From Qipengyuania proteolytica (GTDB lineage Bacteria; Pseudomonadota; Alphaproteobacteria; Sphingomonadales; Sphingomonadaceae), in the NCBI RefSeq assembly GCF_019711565.1, contig NZ_JAIGNN010000002.1:496001-560000 (forward strand): a stretch of 64,000 bases of DNA, read 5' to 3'. The stretch's first letter is position 1. The number at the start of each line of letters is the position of its first letter. A program made the position numbers and the translations under genes. Shown here piece by piece: positions 29,794-39,301 of this stretch. The notes under the pieces are model-generated. The model searched no databases, was not told the origin of the DNA, and saw only the letters and a list, made by a program, of their open reading frames with translations.

Positions 29794-30339
29794 ATGGTCC
29801 ATCGCCTCTTCGTCGCCCTGCGCCCTCCCCGCCCCATCCGCGACAGCCTGATCGCCTGCATGCACGGCGTGGAGCGTGCGCGCTGGCAGGATGACGGCCA
29901 GCTTCACCTGACCCTGCGCTATGTCGGCGAAGTCGACCGCAACACCGCCAACGATCTCGCGGAAGCGCTGGGGTCGATCACGGTCCCGGCGTTCACGGTC
30001 ACCCTCGCCGATACCGGGCTGTTCGAGCGCAAGGGCGTGCCGCACACGTTATGGGCTGGCGTGAAACGCAGCGACGCCCTCCTCCGCCTCCAGCGCAAGG
30101 TGGAGCGCGTGTGCCAGTCGGTCGGCTTGCCCGCCGAAGGCCGCAAGTTCACGGCCCATGTCACGCTGGCCCGGCTCAACGGCGCCAGCGGCCCAGTCCA
30201 GAGCTTCCTCGCGCGGACAGCGGGGCAACGCTTCGGCAGCTGGCTGGCGGACGGCTTCGCTCTGTATGAGAGCCACCTGCGGCCCGAAGGCTCGCTCTAT
30301 GAGGAAATGGTCGGATATCCGCTGGGCCCGCAGGATTGA
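29794..30339 (+). CDS. thpR: RNA 2',3'-cyclic phosphodiesterase ThpR
   Basis: A 181-residue 2H phosphoesterase with the two catalytic HxT motifs, QLHLTLRYVGE (H38) and FTAHVTLARL (about residue 127). It opens with MVHRLFVALRPP, typical of this family (formerly 2'-5' RNA ligase LigT). Acts in the cytoplasm on 2',3'-cyclic phosphate RNA ends; its physiological role is not settled. It follows the cyclase gene closely and may be co-transcribed. The 166 bases after it have no gene. Confidence 0.93.
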   Translation: MVHRLFVALRPPRPIRDSLIACMHGVERARWQDDGQLHLTLRYVGEVDRNTANDLAEALGSITVPAFTVTLADTGLFERKGVPHTLWAGVKRSDALLRLQRKVERVCQSVGLPAEGRKFTAHVTLARLNGASGPVQSFLARTAGQRFGSWLADGFALYESHLRPEGSLYEEMVGYPLGPQD

Positions 30340-30505
30340 GCTATTCAGGAACGGGCAAGCGCGCCTGCCGTTCGATAAACCGTAGAGTTGCGCCGACCGG
30401 CGACGTGCGCCCGCTTGCGCGGGCCAGCGCGATGCGGTCCAAGCGCCTCCACGTTTTCATTGCAGGGGAGCGGCGTCCTGCCGTTTCCAACCCAAGGGAG
30501 AAACC

Positions 30506-32761
30506 ATGAAGGCCCAGATCCTGGCCACCGCCGCCCTCGCCGCCATCGTTGCCGGCTGCACCACCGCCCCCGGAGGAGAAATCGAGACTATGGCCGCAGC
30601 GCCCGCCATTCCCGAAGCCACCGGCTATTTCGCCAGCGACAGCACGCTGCCGTTCAAGGCCCCCGACTTCACCAAGATTTCGGAAGACGATTACCTCCCC
30701 GCCTTCGAGCAGGGCATGGCGATCCACAAGGCCGAGATTCAGGCGATCATCGACAATCCGGAAGCCCCCACGTTCGACAACACCATCGTCGCGCTCGAAA
30801 AATCCGGACAGATGCTGGGCCGCGTGGCGACCGTATTCTACGCGCTGACCGGCTCCAACACGACCGACCGGCTGGACGAGATCAGCACCGCAATCAGCCC
30901 CAAGCTGACCGCGCATGGCGACTCGATTACCCTCAACCCGGCGCTCTTCGCCCGCGTGAAGGCGGTTTACGACAACCGCGCCGCGATGACGATGACGCCG
31001 GAAGACGCCAAGCTGCTCGAAGATACCTACGAGGGCATGGTCCACGCCGGCGCCCTGCTGACCGACGCCCAGCGCGAGCGCGTCAAGGCGATCAATACCG
31101 AACTGTCGGAAATCACCACCGAGTTCGGCCAGGAAGCCCGTTCGGCCATGGCCGACCAGCCGCTGATCGTCGACACGCGGGAAGAACTCGCCGGCCTCTC
31201 GGATGCCGACATCAAGGCGGCCGCCGACCTCGCTGCCGAAAAGGGACAGCCGGGCAAGTTCGCCATTGCGCTGCAAAACACCACGCAGCAGCCGCTCCTG
31301 CCCACCCTGGAAAACCGGGCCACGCGCGAGAAGCTGTTCCAGCTCTCCTACCACCGCGCCGACGGCCAGCGTGCGGTCGACACGCGCGACCTCGTCCGCA
31401 AGATCGCGGCCCTTCGCGCGGAAAAGGCCGCGCTGTTCGGCGAACCCGACTGGGCGACCTACGCCATGTGGGACCGGATGGCGGAGAAGCCCGAGACCGC
31501 GCTCAATTTCATGGAGCAGATGGTCCCCGCCCTCGCCGCCACGCAGCGCCGCGAAGCCGCGATGCTGAACGAAGCGATCAAGGCCGACGGCGGCACTTAC
31601 GAAGTAAAGCCGTGGGACTGGTATCGCTACGCCAACAAGGTCAAGGCCGAGCGTTACGATCTCGATGAAGACGCGGTGATGGAGTATTTCCAGCTCGACA
31701 AGGTGCTGGAGGACGGCGTGTTCTACGCCGCGAACAAGCTCTACGGCCTCGACTTCAAGCGCCGTACCGACCTGCCGGTCTACCACCCCGAGGTGTGGAC
31801 CTACACCGTCTACGATCGCGACGGGAGCGAACTGGGCATCTTCTATTTCGACCCGTTCCAGCGCCCGTCCAAGCGCGGCGGCGCATGGATGAGCAATTTC
31901 GTCGACCAGAGCTTCCTCTGGGGCAACAAGCCAGTGATCTACAACGTGCTCAACATCCCCAAGGCACCGGCGGGCGAAGTCCAGCTGGTGAGCTTCGACA
32001 ACGTCAACACCATCTTCCACGAGTTCGGCCACGCGCTGCACGGCTTCTTTGCGGACCAGATGTATCCGAGCCTGTCCGGCACCGCCACGGCGCGCGACTT
32101 CGTCGAATACCCGAGCCAGGTGAACGAGCTGTGGGCGACCTATCCGGAAGTGCTGGCCAACTATGCCAAGCACTACAAGACGGGGGAGACGATCCCGGCC
32201 GAGATGATCGCCAAGATCGAAGCGGCGTCGAAGTTCAACCAGGGCTACGACTTCGGTGAAGTGGTCGCGGCCGCGCTGCTGGACATGAAGTGGAGTGCGC
32301 TCTCCCCTGCCGAGGCTGCAGCGATCGACACGCCCGAAAAGGTCGATGCTTTCGAGCGCCGGTCGCTGGAAGAGCTGGGTCTCGAGATCGATCTCGTCCC
32401 GCCGCGCTATCGCAGCACCTACTTCAACCACATCTTCAGCTCGCCGACCGGCTACAGCTCGGGCTACTACAGCTACCTGTGGACCGAGATGCTCGACCGC
32501 GACAGCCGCAAGTGGTTCCTCGATAATGGCGGGCTGACGCGTGCCAATGGCGATCACTACCGCGCCACCGTGCTCAGCCGCGGCGGGACGATGGACTACT
32601 TCGAGATGTTCCGGAACTTCGCCGGCCGCGCGCCCGATGTCGCTCCGATGCTCGAAGCCCGCGGGCTGGTGGCCGGTGAGGCGGATGCCGTCGACTCCGA
32701 AGTGTCGGATGATGGGGCCAATGCGGCTGCCATCAGTGGAACATCCGCTAGTAAACAGTAA
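30506..32761 (+). CDS. dcp: M3 family peptidyl-dipeptidase, lipoprotein
   Basis: A 751-residue zinc metallopeptidase of the M3 (oligopeptidase A/Dcp) family. The zinc motif is TIFHEFGHALHGFF (HExxH near residue 505), followed by the third-ligand region FVEYPSQVNELW. FDPFQRPSKRGGAWM and SSGYYSYLWTEML are further family blocks. The N-terminus is a lipoprotein signal (TAALAAIVAGC, lipobox Cys near residue 17), which places the enzyme in the periplasm or on the inner face of the outer membrane, as in other sphingomonads. ATG follows GGGAG. A stem-loop follows the stop. Confidence 0.94.
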   Translation: MKAQILATAALAAIVAGCTTAPGGEIETMAAAPAIPEATGYFASDSTLPFKAPDFTKISEDDYLPAFEQGMAIHKAEIQAIIDNPEAPTFDNTIVALEKSGQMLGRVATVFYALTGSNTTDRLDEISTAISPKLTAHGDSITLNPALFARVKAVYDNRAAMTMTPEDAKLLEDTYEGMVHAGALLTDAQRERVKAINTELSEITTEFGQEARSAMADQPLIVDTREELAGLSDADIKAAADLAAEKGQPGKFAIALQNTTQQPLLPTLENRATREKLFQLSYHRADGQRAVDTRDLVRKIAALRAEKAALFGEPDWATYAMWDRMAEKPETALNFMEQMVPALAATQRREAAMLNEAIKADGGTYEVKPWDWYRYANKVKAERYDLDEDAVMEYFQLDKVLEDGVFYAANKLYGLDFKRRTDLPVYHPEVWTYTVYDRDGSELGIFYFDPFQRPSKRGGAWMSNFVDQSFLWGNKPVIYNVLNIPKAPAGEVQLVSFDNVNTIFHEFGHALHGFFADQMYPSLSGTATARDFVEYPSQVNELWATYPEVLANYAKHYKTGETIPAEMIAKIEAASKFNQGYDFGEVVAAALLDMKWSALSPAEAAAIDTPEKVDAFERRSLEELGLEIDLVPPRYRSTYFNHIFSSPTGYSSGYYSYLWTEMLDRDSRKWFLDNGGLTRANGDHYRATVLSRGGTMDYFEMFRNFAGRAPDVAPMLEARGLVAGEADAVDSEVSDDGANAAAISGTSASKQ

Positions 32762-32787
32762 TCGCGACCCTGTTGTTAAAACTTCGA

Positions 32788-32818
32788 AGGCCCGGCAAGT
32801 CTAGCACTTGTCGGGCCT
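32788..32818. terminator. Strong hairpin after dcp
   Basis: A 13-bp stem (one G-U pair) made by AGGCCCGGCAAGT and ACTTGTCGGGCCT with a CTAGC loop, 26 bases after the dcp stop. An outer TTCGAAG/CTTCGAA extends it. It lacks a long T-run but is the obvious transcript end. From 32825 to 33150 the DNA is AT-rich with repeated TTCGA and no gene. Confidence 0.65.
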
Positions 32819-33222
32819 CTTCGAATCGAACGCTATTCGAGTCGTTCTACCAGATATTTTCATGCCAGATTCGACCAAAGCGCGAATTGAATTGATCCAT
32901 TTCGACCGACCGATCGTTTTTCCGCGAGTTCACTTGTTCGATTGACGGATTTGGTGATATTTTCGACACATATATTCGATTGTTTCGACTTTTTGCGGAA
33001 TAATCCGAATCTTCTGACTTTATTATTGTATTTTACAAAATATAATTTCACCGAATTGTGATTATACGAAAGTTCGCAATCAAATACTGACTTGCCGATA
33101 AGCCCGATTTAATTCGGCTTGGATAGCATTGGTCATGTCGTATATTTACAACTTTGCTGCTCCCGATACGCATGGACTTGTCTCAAGGGTCCGAGACGAC
33201 ATTCCATTCGGGAGAACACCTC

Positions 33223-34383
33223 GTGAAGAAAATGCTCCTTTGCGCGGCGATGGCCGCGATCATGCCCGTACTCGCACTCAATGCCGCCCCTGCCGGCGAC
33301 AAGCTGGCCCCGGGCACCCAGAAGACGCCCGCAGGCACGGCGAAAGCCGGGAAGCCGATCGCTGGCGCATGGATCTGCGTGTTCAATGCCAGCGTGAATC
33401 ATGGTGCGCAGGTGGCCGCGGAGGCGCAGCGCGCGGTCGGCGCCAAGGGTAAGGTCACCCATACCTATGGTTATGCGGTCAAGGGTTTCGCCGCGCAGAT
33501 GACCGAGCAGGCTGCGGCATCGATCAAGCAGCGCAATCCGAACGTCGCCTATTGCGAGCAGGACCAGGTCATCTCGACCTCGCAGCACGGCGCGATCCTC
33601 GCCATTGCGCAGGCAAGCTCCAATTCGCAGTCCACGCCCTGGGGCATCACCCGCGTCAACGGCGGCGCGTCGGGCAGTTTCGCCCGGGCCTGGGTGATCG
33701 ACACCGGCATCCAGTCGAACCACCCCGACCTCAACGTCGACACCGCACGCTCTCGCAGCTTCCTGAGCACGACCACCTCCTATCAGGACGGCAACGGGCA
33801 CGGCACGCATGTCGCGGGCACGATCGCCGCGCGCAACAACACCTTCGGCGTCATCGGCGTGGCACCGGGCGCTCCGGTGGTGGCACTGCGCGTGCTCGGC
33901 TCCGACGGGACCGGCTCCAACTCTGGAGTGATCGCCGCGGTGGACTGGGTCGCGCGCTACGGCTCTCCGGGAGACGTGGCGAATATGAGCCTCGGCGGCG
34001 GAACCAGCACCACGCTCGACAATGCGGTCTACAATGCCTCGCAGCGCGGCATCTATTTCGCGCTCGCCGCCGGCAATGAAAGCACCAATGCGAACTACAG
34101 CTCGCCGGGCCGCGTCAACGGGACCTATATCTGGACCGTGTCCGCATTCGACAGTGCCGATCGCTTTGCGAGCTTCTCCAACTACGGCAATCCGCCGGTC
34201 GACGTGTCCGAACCGGGCGTCTCGATCACCTCGACCTGGATCAACAGCGGCTATGCCACGATCAGCGGCACGTCGATGGCGACGCCGCATCTGGCGGGGC
34301 TGATCCTGCAACGTTCGATCCGCCTCGGCGGCTATGTGAAAAACGATCCCGACGGCAGCGCTGACCCTATCGGCGTTCGCTGA
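33223..34383 (+). CDS. Secreted S8 (subtilisin/proteinase K-like) serine protease
   Basis: A 386-residue preproprotease. GTG 33223 is preceded by GGGAG at eight bases and starts the signal peptide KKMLLCAAMAAIMPVLALNA. An I9-type propeptide (about residues 45-115; WICVFNASVNHG, YAVKGFAAQM, VAYCEQDQ) precedes the catalytic domain. The triad is visible as Asp in VIDTGIQSNHPDL (about 160), His in GHGTHVAGT (about 192) and Ser in GTSMATPHLAG (about 350); the oxyanion region is AAGNE. Probably extracellular. Its long AT-rich upstream region is unusual here. A strong terminator follows. Confidence 0.93.
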   Translation: MKKMLLCAAMAAIMPVLALNAAPAGDKLAPGTQKTPAGTAKAGKPIAGAWICVFNASVNHGAQVAAEAQRAVGAKGKVTHTYGYAVKGFAAQMTEQAAASIKQRNPNVAYCEQDQVISTSQHGAILAIAQASSNSQSTPWGITRVNGGASGSFARAWVIDTGIQSNHPDLNVDTARSRSFLSTTTSYQDGNGHGTHVAGTIAARNNTFGVIGVAPGAPVVALRVLGSDGTGSNSGVIAAVDWVARYGSPGDVANMSLGGGTSTTLDNAVYNASQRGIYFALAAGNESTNANYSSPGRVNGTYIWTVSAFDSADRFASFSNYGNPPVDVSEPGVSITSTWINSGYATISGTSMATPHLAGLILQRSIRLGGYVKNDPDGSADPIGVR

Positions 34384-34410
34384 CTTTCCGGTTCCTTCGG
34401 GATCGTTTCG

Positions 34411-34439
34411 AAAGGCGGGCCAGCCCCCGGCCCGCCTTT
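34411..34439. terminator. Bidirectional terminator between protease and btu operon
   Basis: An 11-bp stem AAAGGCGGGCC/GGCCCGCCTTT with a seven-base loop, 28 bases beyond the protease stop and 28 bases beyond the btuD stop on the other strand, so it can serve both. Confidence 0.8.
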
Positions 34440-34466
34440 CACTCCTCTCCGATCAGTGACGAAAGG

Positions 34467-35195
34467 CTAGCGGGCGACGAGGGCCCGTGCGCCGGGATCG
34501 CCCAGCCAGTCGCACTCAACGCCCCAGACACGCCGGACGATCGCCGGCGCCAGTGCGGCGCTCGGTACGTCATCCGCCGCTACTGCACCGCGATCCAGCA
34601 CGACCACGCGGTCCGCATGGTTCATCGCATGAGCGAGGTCATGCAGCACGAGCACCACGCCCGCGCCCGCATCTGCCGCAGCGCGCAGGTGGCGCAGCAG
34701 GGCGAGCTGGTGGCCGATATCGAGCGCGGCGAGCGGCTCGTCGGCGAGGATCCAGCGCGGTTCGCCCGCCAGCACCCGGGCGAGCAGGACGCGGGCGGTT
34801 TCGCCGCCCGAGAGCGACTGTGCCCGGCGGTCGGCGAGATGCGCGATATCGAGCGCGGCGAGCGCCGCATCGACCGGCCCAACAAGGCTGTCGCCATGCG
34901 GCAGGCGGCCGAGTTCGACGAGGCTGCGCACCGGAACATCCCACGCGATCTCATGCGCTTGCGGAAGATAACCGAGAAGCTTTCCGCGCTCACGCGGCGG
35001 CAGGGCGGCGAGCGGGGAATCGTCCGTCAGCACCGCTCCTGAGTCGGGCGTCAGCAGGCCGGCGAGCGCTTCGAGCAGGGTCGACTTGCCCGCCCCGTTC
35101 GGCCCGCAGATCGCCGTGATCCTGCCCGGCGCGAGCGTCAGCGAGAGGTCCGCCAGGCGACCTGCCACGGTCAGATCTTGGGCAGACAGGTTCAT
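34467..35195 (-). CDS. btuD: Vitamin B12 ABC transporter ATP-binding protein BtuD
   Basis: A 242-residue ABC ATPase of the FecCD/BtuCD importer class. Walker A is GPNGAGKSTLLEALAG, the signature is SLSGGETARVLLARVL, Walker B is WILADEPLAALD and the switch His is LVLHDLAHAM. It energises BtuC on the cytoplasmic face. Start ATG 35195 overlaps the btuC stop (ATGA). Substrate assignment rests on the riboswitch and BtuB at the head of the operon; on sequence alone haem or siderophore transport would also be possible. Confidence 0.9.
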   Translation of the reverse strand: MNLSAQDLTVAGRLADLSLTLAPGRITAICGPNGAGKSTLLEALAGLLTPDSGAVLTDDSPLAALPPRERGKLLGYLPQAHEIAWDVPVRSLVELGRLPHGDSLVGPVDAALAALDIAHLADRRAQSLSGGETARVLLARVLAGEPRWILADEPLAALDIGHQLALLRHLRAAADAGAGVVLVLHDLAHAMNHADRVVVLDRGAVAADDVPSAALAPAIVRRVWGVECDWLGDPGARALVAR

Positions 35196-36145
35196 GCCAG
35201 TCCCCTGCGCATGCGCAGCAGCAGCCACAGGAAGAAGGGCGCCCCGAGGAGGCTCAGCGCGATCCCGAGGCGGAGCTCGGTCACCAGCGGCAGGATGCGA
35301 ACCACGCAGTCCGCCACCAGCACCAGCAGTGCTCCTGCCAGCGCACTCGGCAGGATGAGCTGCGAGGGACGCCGGTCGGTCAGAGGGCGGACGAGATGCG
35401 GGACGATCAGCCCGACGAACCCGATGATGCCCGCAACCGCTACCCCCGCACCGACCGTTAGCCCGACCCCGGCGATCAGCAGCCACAAAAGCGCGGCGGG
35501 ATTGACGCCAAGCGAGCGCGCGACCGGCTCGCCCAGCGTCAGCGCATCGAGCGATCTGCCGCTGCGCCACAGCAGCAGCACGCCGAGCGCCACCAGCGGC
35601 GCGGCGATCCACACCTCACGCCAGCTGCGGTCGGTCAGCGCGCCGTTGAGCCACATCACGATCTCGCTCATCGCAAAGGCATTCGGCGCCATGCTGATCG
35701 CCAGCGCGGTGAGCGCCCCGGCGAGGCTCGCGACCATCAGGCCGGCAAGCGTGAACAGCGCAATGCCACCTGTCCGTCCGGCAATCGCCGCCAGCAGCGC
35801 CATCGCTCCGCCCGCGCCGATCAGCGCGAACAGCGGCAAGAGCCAGGGCGACACGGTATAGCCGAACCACAGCGCCACCACCGCCCCCAGCGCCGCGCCG
35901 GGCGCGATGCCGAACAGGCCCGGATCGGCAAGCGGATTGCGCAGGTAACCCTGCATGGCGGCCCCGGAAGCCCCCAGCCCCGCCCCGACGATGATCGCCA
36001 GCACGGCGCGCGGCAGGCGCAGTTCGGCGAGGATCACCGCCGCATTGGGCGTGCCGGCCGGATCGAGCCAGACGCGCCCCGCCAGCAGCGAGAGCGGGAG
36101 GGCCAGCGCCAGCAGCGCGGCGAAGATGGCGACGGCCCGGTTCAC
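35192..36145 (-). CDS. btuC: Vitamin B12 ABC transporter permease BtuC
   Basis: A 317-residue FecCD-family permease with about nine to ten hydrophobic helices. Typical blocks are RLPRAVLAIIVGAGLGASGAAMQGYLRNPLADPGLFGIAPGA split over the first periplasmic and core helices, GIIGFVGLIVPHLVRPL and LRLGIALSLLGAPFFLWLL. GTG start at 36145 overlaps the btuF stop (GTGA). Inner membrane; imports corrinoids delivered by BtuF. Confidence 0.92.
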   Translation of the reverse strand: MNRAVAIFAALLALALPLSLLAGRVWLDPAGTPNAAVILAELRLPRAVLAIIVGAGLGASGAAMQGYLRNPLADPGLFGIAPGAALGAVVALWFGYTVSPWLLPLFALIGAGGAMALLAAIAGRTGGIALFTLAGLMVASLAGALTALAISMAPNAFAMSEIVMWLNGALTDRSWREVWIAAPLVALGVLLLWRSGRSLDALTLGEPVARSLGVNPAALLWLLIAGVGLTVGAGVAVAGIIGFVGLIVPHLVRPLTDRRPSQLILPSALAGALLVLVADCVVRILPLVTELRLGIALSLLGAPFFLWLLLRMRRGLA

Positions 36146-36954
36146 GATGCGCTTCGCCGGATCTCGGCCAGCCGCTGCGCCGCGCGGATGATCGTCGGCC
36201 CGCCGCAATAGAGCAGGCGCGTGTCGAAGCTTTCGCGGCGCATCTGCGGCAGCGTGCCGAGCACCGGATGGGCCTGCCCCGTCTCGCTGCCTGCCACCAG
36301 CAGCACCTCGGGCGGGTCGGCGACGACCTGTTCGAGCGAAAGGTAGTCTGCCTGCGCCATGCCGCGCACCGCGCTGTAGCTCGCAAATCCGGTCCGGCTC
36401 AGCAGGTCGCCGACCAGCGATTGCTCGCCCGGCACGATCCCGCCCGGCTGCCAGAGCGCCGCCTCCACCGCCGAGCCCTCGGCACGGGCAGCCGCCAGCG
36501 AGCGGTCGATCCGCGCGACCAGCGCCTCGCCCGGGTCGGGATCGCCCGCCAGCGCGGCAAGTTCGCGGACCTGCGCCTCGCTCTCCCCGACCGTGCTCGC
36601 CGCGCCGAAGGTGACGACCTCCAGCCCGAGATCTTCCAGCGCCGCCCGTGTCGCCGGGGCGATGAAGCTGCTCGCCACCACCACATCGGGGGCGAGCGCG
36701 AGCACTTCCTCGACCGTTCCGCCGGTTGCGCGATAGCGCGCGGCCACCTCGGCCTCCATCGAGGTCGCGCGCGGGTCCTTGCTGTAGTGCGAGATCGCGA
36801 GCAGCTGGCCCGGCGCGGTGACCTCGGCCAGGATCGCGTCGGTGCAGGGGTTGAGGCTGACGATAGTGGGGCGCCCGGCAGAGGTCTCCCGCACCGGCTC
36901 CTCGCCCGCACATCCGGCGAGCAGGAGGGCCAGTGCGGGCAGCAGCCGGATCAC
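36142..36954 (-). CDS. btuF: Cobalamin-binding periplasmic lipoprotein BtuF
   Basis: A 270-residue class III solute-binding protein with a lipoprotein signal (LLPALALLLAGC). It shows RPTIVSLNPCTDAILAEV, TVEEVLALAPDVVVASSF, the central helix region and LLSRTGFASYSAV, as in TroA/BtuF-type proteins. It captures B12 in the periplasm. Its start overlaps the end of btuB by four bases (36951-36954), which is unusual tight coupling of an outer-membrane receptor with a binding protein. Confidence 0.88.
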   Translation of the reverse strand: MIRLLPALALLLAGCAGEEPVRETSAGRPTIVSLNPCTDAILAEVTAPGQLLAISHYSKDPRATSMEAEVAARYRATGGTVEEVLALAPDVVVASSFIAPATRAALEDLGLEVVTFGAASTVGESEAQVRELAALAGDPDPGEALVARIDRSLAAARAEGSAVEAALWQPGGIVPGEQSLVGDLLSRTGFASYSAVRGMAQADYLSLEQVVADPPEVLLVAGSETGQAHPVLGTLPQMRRESFDTRLLYCGGPTIIRAAQRLAEIRRSAS

Positions 36955-38849
36955 ATGCTCGCCCTCACCCCGACGAATGCCCCCGTGCCCGGCGAAGCGT
37001 AGCCGAGTGCAGTACGGTAGTCGGCGTCGAACACGTTCTCTACGCGGCCATACACCTCGAAGCCCTCACCGAGAGGCAAGGCTGCCCGCAGGTCGAGCAC
37101 TTCGTAGCCGTCGAGCGCGACGGTGTTCGACGCATTCTCGAAGCTTTCGCCCGCAAAGCGCAGGTCGGCGCCCAGCTTCAGGCCGAAGGGCGCCACCCAG
37201 TCCGCGAACAGCGTGCCGAAATGGCGCGGCCTGCGAGCAAGGTCCAAGCCGGTCGTCCGGTCCTCCGCGTCGACATAGGAGAACACGCCCGAGACGCGCA
37301 GCGCGCCGGTGACGGCAAAGCCGGCTTCCGCTTCGAAGCCTTGCGCCCGCACGCGGGCGACATTGTCGTAGAAGCCGAACGGCCGTGCCGCGCTGAATGC
37401 GAAGTTGATGAGATCGCTGGTGTCGCGGCGGAAGGCGGTCAGCGCGACATGCGTGCCGCGCCCCCGCTCGCCCTTCTCGACGCCGAAATCGACGCTCGTG
37501 CTTTCCTCCGGACGCAGGTCGGTGTTGCCGTAGAAGCTGCGCAGCTGAAACAGCGTCGGCGCCTTGAAGCCTTCGCCCAGGCTCGCACGGATGCGCCAGC
37601 CGTTGCCGAGGCCATAGGAGAGGTCCGCGCCATAGCTGCCATTGGTGCCGAACAGCTCGTGATCGTCGACGCGCGATCCGATATGCGCGGCAAACCGGCC
37701 GAGCGCGAAGCCGAGCTGGACGTAGGCGCCGGAGATTTCGACTTCGGCAGGCGTGTCGAAAGTGGTCTCGTAATCGCTCCACTCGTGCTCGGCGCCGAAA
37801 GCGACGGTGACCGGGCCGATGGCGCGGTATTCGCCGCGCAGCTGGACGCGCTCGGAATGGCCGTCGCCCGCGAAGGTAACCGCGCCGGTCTCGTCGAGAT
37901 TGTCGCGTTCGGTGTCCGAAAGGCTGTACGCGGCGCGCAGGGTCAGGTCGTTGCCGTAATACGCAAAGCCGACGTCGCCCCAGTGGCGGCGGGTTTCCTG
38001 CGTCTCCAGCGTATCGGCCAGCGCGTAGGTCGGCGGCGGAAAGCCGTCGATATCGAGCGTGCCCTCGCTCCAGTTGGCATGGGCGAAGACTTCGAGATTG
38101 TCGGTGACATCGACGAATGCCGATCCGCCCAGCGCGACCTGCTCGAACCCGTCGAGCTCGGTCCCCGACGCCGCAGCCGAGAAGCCATCCGACGTGTAGA
38201 AGGAGCCGGTGAGACCGACGAAATAGCGATCGCCATCGATCCCGCCGACCGCGCTGGCATAGAGCGTATCGCGCGATCCATATTCGACATTGCCTGCCAG
38301 CCCGCTCTTGCCACGGGTGGACACGTCGACCACGCCGCCAATCGCGTCCGATCCCCAGATCGTGCTGTTCGAGCCGCGCAATATGTCGAACTTGCCCGCC
38401 GTGCCGAGCAGGAGGTTGCCGAAATCGAACCCGCCCGAGGGCGAGGAGGGATCGTTCACCTTCACCCCGTCGACCAGCACCAGCAGCTGTTCCGAATTCG
38501 CGCCGCGAATGCTGACGCCGGTGAAGCCGCCCACGCCGCCATTGCGCGTGAGCGAGAGGCCGGGTGTGCGCTGAAGGACGCGCGTGGCATCCGGCCCCTG
38601 CACGCTCTCGATCTCGTCACGGTCGATGATGGTGACCACCTGGCCGGTATTGCCGATGTCGGTGCCGAGGCCGTTGGCAGTGACCGTAATCTGTTCATCG
38701 GGTACCTTCTCGCGGTAGCCGATCGTCAGGCAGACATCGTCGACGCATTCGGGGCCGGTGACCGGCCCGTACACATCCCGGGTCTGCTGCGCAGATGCGG
38801 TGGCAGGAAAAGCCAGCGCAGCGCTGGCAAAAAAAAGACTTCTGAGCAC
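36951..38849 (-). CDS. btuB: TonB-dependent vitamin B12 receptor BtuB
   Basis: A 632-residue outer-membrane receptor. GTG 38849 starts the signal peptide (LRSLFFASAALAFPATASAQ). A TonB-box-like EQITVTANG lies near residue 52, then the plug domain (VTIIDRDEIESVQG, GVSIRGANSEQLLVLVDGVKVND) and the 22-stranded barrel ending YRTALGYASPGTGAFVGVRASM. First gene of btuBFCD, governed by the cobalamin riboswitch upstream, so expression should fall when B12 is plentiful. Confidence 0.94.
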   Translation of the reverse strand: MLRSLFFASAALAFPATASAQQTRDVYGPVTGPECVDDVCLTIGYREKVPDEQITVTANGLGTDIGNTGQVVTIIDRDEIESVQGPDATRVLQRTPGLSLTRNGGVGGFTGVSIRGANSEQLLVLVDGVKVNDPSSPSGGFDFGNLLLGTAGKFDILRGSNSTIWGSDAIGGVVDVSTRGKSGLAGNVEYGSRDTLYASAVGGIDGDRYFVGLTGSFYTSDGFSAAASGTELDGFEQVALGGSAFVDVTDNLEVFAHANWSEGTLDIDGFPPPTYALADTLETQETRRHWGDVGFAYYGNDLTLRAAYSLSDTERDNLDETGAVTFAGDGHSERVQLRGEYRAIGPVTVAFGAEHEWSDYETTFDTPAEVEISGAYVQLGFALGRFAAHIGSRVDDHELFGTNGSYGADLSYGLGNGWRIRASLGEGFKAPTLFQLRSFYGNTDLRPEESTSVDFGVEKGERGRGTHVALTAFRRDTSDLINFAFSAARPFGFYDNVARVRAQGFEAEAGFAVTGALRVSGVFSYVDAEDRTTGLDLARRPRHFGTLFADWVAPFGLKLGADLRFAGESFENASNTVALDGYEVLDLRAALPLGEGFEVYGRVENVFDADYRTALGYASPGTGAFVGVRASM

Positions 38850-38939
38850 GTATTCTCACTCCCATCAAAAGCGATGCGTCGCTCATGACGGGAAGGAGCG
38901 GAATTGCTCGCCTCCACGTTTGCCATCGGTACACCCCGC

Positions 38940-39118
38940 CCGCGGCCGAACGACACGCACAGGCAGGTCTCCTGGCTCCCGGATCGCCGGCCTCGCCCCG
39001 CCTTCCCGCCCTTGTCGGACAGTGGCATGATGGAACAGGCCTCCCCGGTCACAGTTGCGGGGGCAGCGGAGGGTTTGCACCTCCTTCCCTCTTCGGGCCT
39101 GCGCGAACAGGCCAACCC
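38940..39118 (-). ncRNA. Cobalamin riboswitch (adenosylcobalamin element)
   Basis: On the minus strand, upstream of btuB, the classic motifs occur in order: a hairpin GGCCTG...CAGGCC, GGTGCAAACCCTCC, GCTGCCCCCGCAACTGTGA, CATGCCACTG and the B12 box AGCCAGGAGACCTGCC (plus-strand 38962-38977). Spacing fits a full-length element of about 180 bases. It ends roughly 90 bases before the btuB GTG, consistent with control of translation start or of transcription. Confidence 0.95.
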
Positions 39119-39301
39119 ATGACGCGAGGTTTCCCCTACCGCGCGTTTTTGCAGCGCACAAGATGGGGTTTGCGTTAAGTATTGGCCTGTTAAGAGGCGC
39201 GGCGAGCAGCGTCCCTGCGCGGGACCGCGCGTCCCGGGCTCTCCCGCTCGGGTCGATCTTGCGATATATGGCGCGCGAAAGGACGGCACGGATTGGCCAG
39301 C

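Noticed and set aside
32860-33051. 63-codon minus-strand frame in the AT-rich spacer
   Set aside because: No ribosome site and no domain; its composition follows the AT-rich surroundings rather than coding use.
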